Of a DNA stretch of 44,754 bases, positions 41,857 through 44,754 are shown piece by piece. This stretch comes from Westiellopsis prolifica IICB1 (GTDB lineage: Bacteria > Cyanobacteriota > Cyanobacteriia > Cyanobacteriales > Nostocaceae). Position 1 is the stretch's first letter; the number at the start of each line of letters is the position of its first letter. Made by a program: the position numbers and the translations under genes. The notes beneath the pieces are model-generated. The model saw only the letters and a program-made list of their open reading frames with translations. It did no database searches and was not told the DNA's origin. The stretch lies in contig NZ_NAPS01000002.1 in NCBI RefSeq assembly GCF_004323185.1, forward strand, positions 2,256,387 through 2,301,140. Reading direction: 5' to 3'.

Positions 41857-43182
41857 ATGCTTGATAGTAATGAGTTATTAACAAACCTATACAATGCTTT
41901 TAACCCCTTTGAACCTTTACCCGCAGGTGATCCAAAATACGTGGACTGTCAGGAAGTCAGGGGAGATGGGGATATTTTAAATGAGTTGGGAAATCGGATG
42001 CAACGGGCAAATCAAAAGACTTGTCAATTGTATTGTGGTCATCGAGGTTCGGGAAAATCTACGGAGTTACTGAGGTTAAAGAGCTATTTACAAAATCGGC
42101 AATTTTATGTCGTGTATTTTGCAGCTGATGAAGAGGATATTCAATCAGAAGACACGCAGTATACAGATATACTTCTCGCCTGTACCCGACGATTGCTGAA
42201 AGATTTACACACACTTGGTAATCCTGATCCGATACTGAACTGGTTAAAAAAACGCTGGCAAGATTTAAAAGATTTGGCACAGACTGAGATGGAGTTTGAG
42301 AGCATGGAAGTAGAATCACAACTTGCTCAATTTGCCAAGCTAACAGCAAATTTAAGAAATATTCCCAATTTACGTCACGAAATTCGCAAAAAAATAGATC
42401 CCGAAAGTCTCACTTTAATTAAGGTGTTGAATGAATTTCTAGCGGATGCGAAAAAGAAACTCCCTGCTGGCTACACTAAATTAGCGTTAATTGTGGATAA
42501 TTTAGACCGGATGGTGTTAGTTAAAGAGGGAGATAGCACCAACTATGAGGAAGTTTTTTTTCACCGCAGCGAACAACTAAAAGCTTTAGATTGCCATTTG
42601 ATTTATACTGCACCCATTTCTCTCCTGCATTCTAAACGAGCGCCAGATATTCGGGAAATCTATGGTGAATGCTTGATTTTACCGATGATTATGGTCAAAA
42701 CTCGCAATGGGGAAATTCACCAACCTGGACTGAAGAAAGTTCAAGAAGTAATTAGCAAACGAGTTCGGCAAATCGCACCGGAACTATCACTAGAAAAAGA
42801 CATTTTTGATAGTCCTAACACTTTAGAAAGACTTTGTTTGATGAGTGGAGGGCATGTTAGGAATTTGTTATTGTTAACTCAAGATGCCATTGCACGTACT
42901 GAAGAGTTACCAATTACAGAAAATGCAGTGCGACGAGCAATTACTCAAGCTAGAGATACCTATCGCCGCGCAGTAGAAGATAATCAATGGGATATATTGG
43001 CAAAAGTATCGCATTCTAAGCAAATTCGTAATGATGATCAGTATCGGAGTTTGATGTACAATCGCTGTCTTTTAGAATATCGCTATTTATATGATGAGGG
43101 AGAAATGCAACGTTGGTATGATATTCACCCGCTTATTCAAGGAATTGCAGAATTTAAAGAAGCTGTGGCAAAACTTCCATGA
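41857..43182 (+). CDS. P-loop ATPase (AAA/STAND-like)
   Basis: 441 residues. Walker A GHRGSGKST at 61-69, preceded by QLYC; Walker B LALIVDNLDRM near 207-217; an ESLTLIKVLNEFLADAKKKL helix before it; a C-terminal helical region (ERLCLMSGGHVRNLLLLTQD) resembling the lid or winged-helix part of ORC/STAND-type ATPases. N-terminal NAFNPFEPLPAGDPKYVDC looks like a recognition segment. Function unknown. The TPR gene starts 84 bases downstream with one palindrome between them, and the pair is likely co-transcribed. A regulated NTPase with a TPR partner fits a signalling or conflict module. Confidence 0.78.
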   Translation: MLDSNELLTNLYNAFNPFEPLPAGDPKYVDCQEVRGDGDILNELGNRMQRANQKTCQLYCGHRGSGKSTELLRLKSYLQNRQFYVVYFAADEEDIQSEDTQYTDILLACTRRLLKDLHTLGNPDPILNWLKKRWQDLKDLAQTEMEFESMEVESQLAQFAKLTANLRNIPNLRHEIRKKIDPESLTLIKVLNEFLADAKKKLPAGYTKLALIVDNLDRMVLVKEGDSTNYEEVFFHRSEQLKALDCHLIYTAPISLLHSKRAPDIREIYGECLILPMIMVKTRNGEIHQPGLKKVQEVISKRVRQIAPELSLEKDIFDSPNTLERLCLMSGGHVRNLLLLTQDAIARTEELPITENAVRRAITQARDTYRRAVEDNQWDILAKVSHSKQIRNDDQYRSLMYNRCLLEYRYLYDEGEMQRWYDIHPLIQGIAEFKEAVAKLP

Positions 43183-43228
43183 ACCTCAATACTGCTTGGT
43201 TAAGGATTTTTCGTCATAATTTTGGCCA

Positions 43229-43258
43229 TGTAGAGACGTGCCATGGCACGTCTCTACA
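43229..43258. repeat. 30-bp perfect palindrome, TGTAGAGACG family
   Basis: TGTAGAGACGTGCCA followed by its exact complement. Related to 2242-2272 and 36090-36120. It lies in the short spacer between the ATPase and TPR genes and could form a strong hairpin in their shared transcript. Confidence 0.88.
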
Positions 43259-43266
43259 GGATTTAA

Positions 43267-44457
43267 ATGTCAATTTATTTGTCTTATCCGAGCAGTATTG
43301 TCATGAATCCAGATTTAATTGATTGGGATGAAGATTTACCCCCAGAACCAGAAGCAGTTTATCAAGACTTGGTTCGTGCATTAAAGCGAAAATCAGGATT
43401 TGGTTTGTATTTTGTCCAATGTACACCTGTGGAAGCAGAGCGTTTAATTGCCAAACTTCGCCAGGATATTCCCCAAAAGCATATAGAAGTTTTGCACTTG
43501 GTTGAAGCGATTGATAATTTATATGAGCGAGTGGCTGAATTTGTTAAAGACAAGCAAATTGATATTTTATTAATTAAAGGTCTGGAATATTCTTTATATA
43601 AATATGAGAAAAGAACTTTTGGCGAAATTACAGAAGGGAGATTTAGCGATATAACCAGTGTCCCGCATATTTTAAATCATTTAAATCAACAGCGAGAACG
43701 GTTTAGAGATGATTTTTCGATTTGCTTTGTTTTTCTCTTACGCTCATTTTCGATCAACTATTTAATTCATCGCGCCCCAGATTTTTTTGATTGGCGTTCT
43801 GGAGTATTTGAGTTACCAACAACACCAGAATTAGTTGAACAAGAATCAACTCGTCTGATTTTGGAGGAAGACTATGAGGAATATTTGAAACTTACTCAAG
43901 AACAAAAAATTGAAAAAATTCTAGAACTCCAAGAAGTACTTCAAGATAAATATCAAAAAGATAAAAATAGAACTAGCTTATTATTTAAACTTGGAAATTT
44001 GTTTGTTGCTGCCAACGAATATGAAGCAAGCATACAATTCTACGATGAAGCAGTAAAACTGCAACCAGATTACTACAAAGCTTGGTACAATCGGGGTCTT
44101 GCACTCCAGTATTTAGGCCATTTTGATGATTCTTTCAATTGTTTTGAAGAAGCTTTGAATATTAAACCTGAATTTGATTCAGCTTGGAACAACCGAGGGG
44201 TTGTGCTATGTGATCACCTGCAACGGCATGAAGACGCGCTCACATCTTTCGAGCAAGCTGTGTACATCAACCCAGAATTACATGATGGTTGGATTAACCA
44301 GGGTATCGCACTGTTTAAGTTAGGACGGTTTGAGCAAGCAATTGACAGTTTAGACAGGTTGCTCAAAATGAAACCTCCTGTCCCCAAAGCTAAAGCTCCA
44401 ATTGCTCGTAAAGTGCTAAATACCTGTAAAAAAGCTAATAATACCAATTCTATGTGA
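43267..44457 (+). CDS. TPR protein with N-terminal NTPase-like region
   Basis: 396 residues as read from the ATG at 43267; an ATG at 43303 (MNPDLIDWDEDLPPEPEAVY) is an attractive alternative start. Residues ~13-210 have alternating strands and helices like a P-loop NTPase (FGLYFVQCTPVEAERLIAKL; KQIDILLIKGLEYSL at the Walker B position; FSICFVFLLRSF at the sensor position) but no Walker A, suggesting an inactive STAND-like domain (inference). Residues ~240-380 hold three to four TPR units (YEASIQFYDEAVKLQPDYYK; SFNCFEEALNIKPEFDSAWN; ALTSFEQAVYINPELHDGWI). Likely partner of the upstream ATPase. Confidence 0.8.
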   Translation: MSIYLSYPSSIVMNPDLIDWDEDLPPEPEAVYQDLVRALKRKSGFGLYFVQCTPVEAERLIAKLRQDIPQKHIEVLHLVEAIDNLYERVAEFVKDKQIDILLIKGLEYSLYKYEKRTFGEITEGRFSDITSVPHILNHLNQQRERFRDDFSICFVFLLRSFSINYLIHRAPDFFDWRSGVFELPTTPELVEQESTRLILEEDYEEYLKLTQEQKIEKILELQEVLQDKYQKDKNRTSLLFKLGNLFVAANEYEASIQFYDEAVKLQPDYYKAWYNRGLALQYLGHFDDSFNCFEEALNIKPEFDSAWNNRGVVLCDHLQRHEDALTSFEQAVYINPELHDGWINQGIALFKLGRFEQAIDSLDRLLKMKPPVPKAKAPIARKVLNTCKKANNTNSM

Positions 44458-44513
44458 GGCTGCATAGAATAGTAGAATAGAGAGTGCCAAAGATTCAAGA
44501 CCAGAAGTAAACA

Positions 44514-44754
44514 ATGGCACGCGGTTTCAATCTAGAAATATCAGAGAGTGCTGAGTATTTGTCCAAAAGTCTCAGCAAGGCTCGGACATCTGTGGAAAAA
44601 GAACGATTGCTTCTTCTGTGGTGGATCAAAACAGGACAAGTGACACAGCATCAACAATTGAGCCAGAGACTAGGTAGAGATGGCTCAACAGTAACACGAT
44701 GGTTACAAAAGTATCGGCAAGGGGGGCTAGGGAAATTATTAGAGGTGAAAACAT
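44514..44754 (+). CDS. IS630-type transposase, N-terminal part (runs off window)
   Basis: 80 residues are visible before the window ends: MARGFNLEISESAEYLSKSL, a helical KARTSVEKERLLLLWWIKTG region and a helix-turn-helix (QHQQLSQRLGRDGSTVTRWL) followed by QKYRQGGLGKLLEVKT. This is the N-terminal HTH module of cyanobacterial IS630-family transposases; the DDE catalytic domain lies outside. The left end of the insertion element should be between 44458 and 44513, but no terminal repeat could be recognised without the other end. Confidence 0.8.
   Translation, partial: MARGFNLEISESAEYLSKSLSKARTSVEKERLLLLWWIKTGQVTQHQQLSQRLGRDGSTVTRWLQKYRQGGLGKLLEVKT

Noticed and set aside
1-44754. tRNA or rRNA genes
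   Set aside because: All intergenic stretches were read for T-loop GTTCRANNC and cloverleaf patterns; none was convincing.

Overview
The window looks like a chromosomal segment of a filamentous, probably heterocyst-forming cyanobacterium (Nostocales). Reasons: chlB (dark-operative protochlorophyllide reductase), ycf37 (photosystem I assembly) and ftrV (ferredoxin-thioredoxin reductase) are present; HIP1 octamers (GCGATCGC) are frequent; and intergenic DNA is full of heptamer-type short tandem repeats and palindromic interspersed repeats typical of this order. The species cannot be fixed from sequence alone.

Layout. 0.2-9.5 kb is mostly core genome: L25-type ribosomal protein, a two-domain kinase-like protein, membrane proteins including a YdcF/DUF218 protein, ftrV with a probable small RNA upstream, a UvrD/Rep-type helicase, the rpmI-rplT operon, a solute-binding protein and Ycf37. 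9.9-12.4 kb holds a NACHT NTPase, followed by chlB. 15.0-21.8 kb is a compact three-gene operon: CHAT protease + EAD1, EAD1 + SIR2-like, and a 1464-residue nSTAND + WD40 protein. It abuts glgX tail to tail. Two near-identical 146-bp inverted-repeat elements in the same orientation (14737-14882, 24102-24247) bracket this operon plus glgX.

25-31 kb is accessory-looking: an HSL-type esterase beside a broken Crp-like fragment, a Vat/CatB-type acetyltransferase, a CyRepA1-type plasmid replication protein and a PPP-type phosphatase. 31.7-40 kb carries an M48 protease, a DUF4330 protein, a membrane GrpE-like protein and an Hsp70-like ATPase (separated from each other by a truncated 5'-nucleotidase and a nucleoside hydrolase), and a GAF protein. 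CofG (deazaflavin synthesis) follows. A 21-bp minisatellite precedes an ATPase + TPR gene pair, and the window ends inside an IS630-type transposase.

How the genes fit together: three separate sets of signal-transduction NTPases (NACHT; nSTAND-WD40 with CHAT and SIR2 effectors; P-loop ATPase with TPR partner) are the kinds used by bacteria in conflict or defence. The CHAT/SIR2/nSTAND operon is the best candidate for an undescribed system: two different effectors carry the same EAD1 adaptor, the NTPase carries no recognisable EAD1, its STAND module appears interrupted by a second P-loop domain, and the SIR2-like domain seems to lack the usual catalytic histidine. All functional statements are inferred from motifs read by eye; no database search was run.
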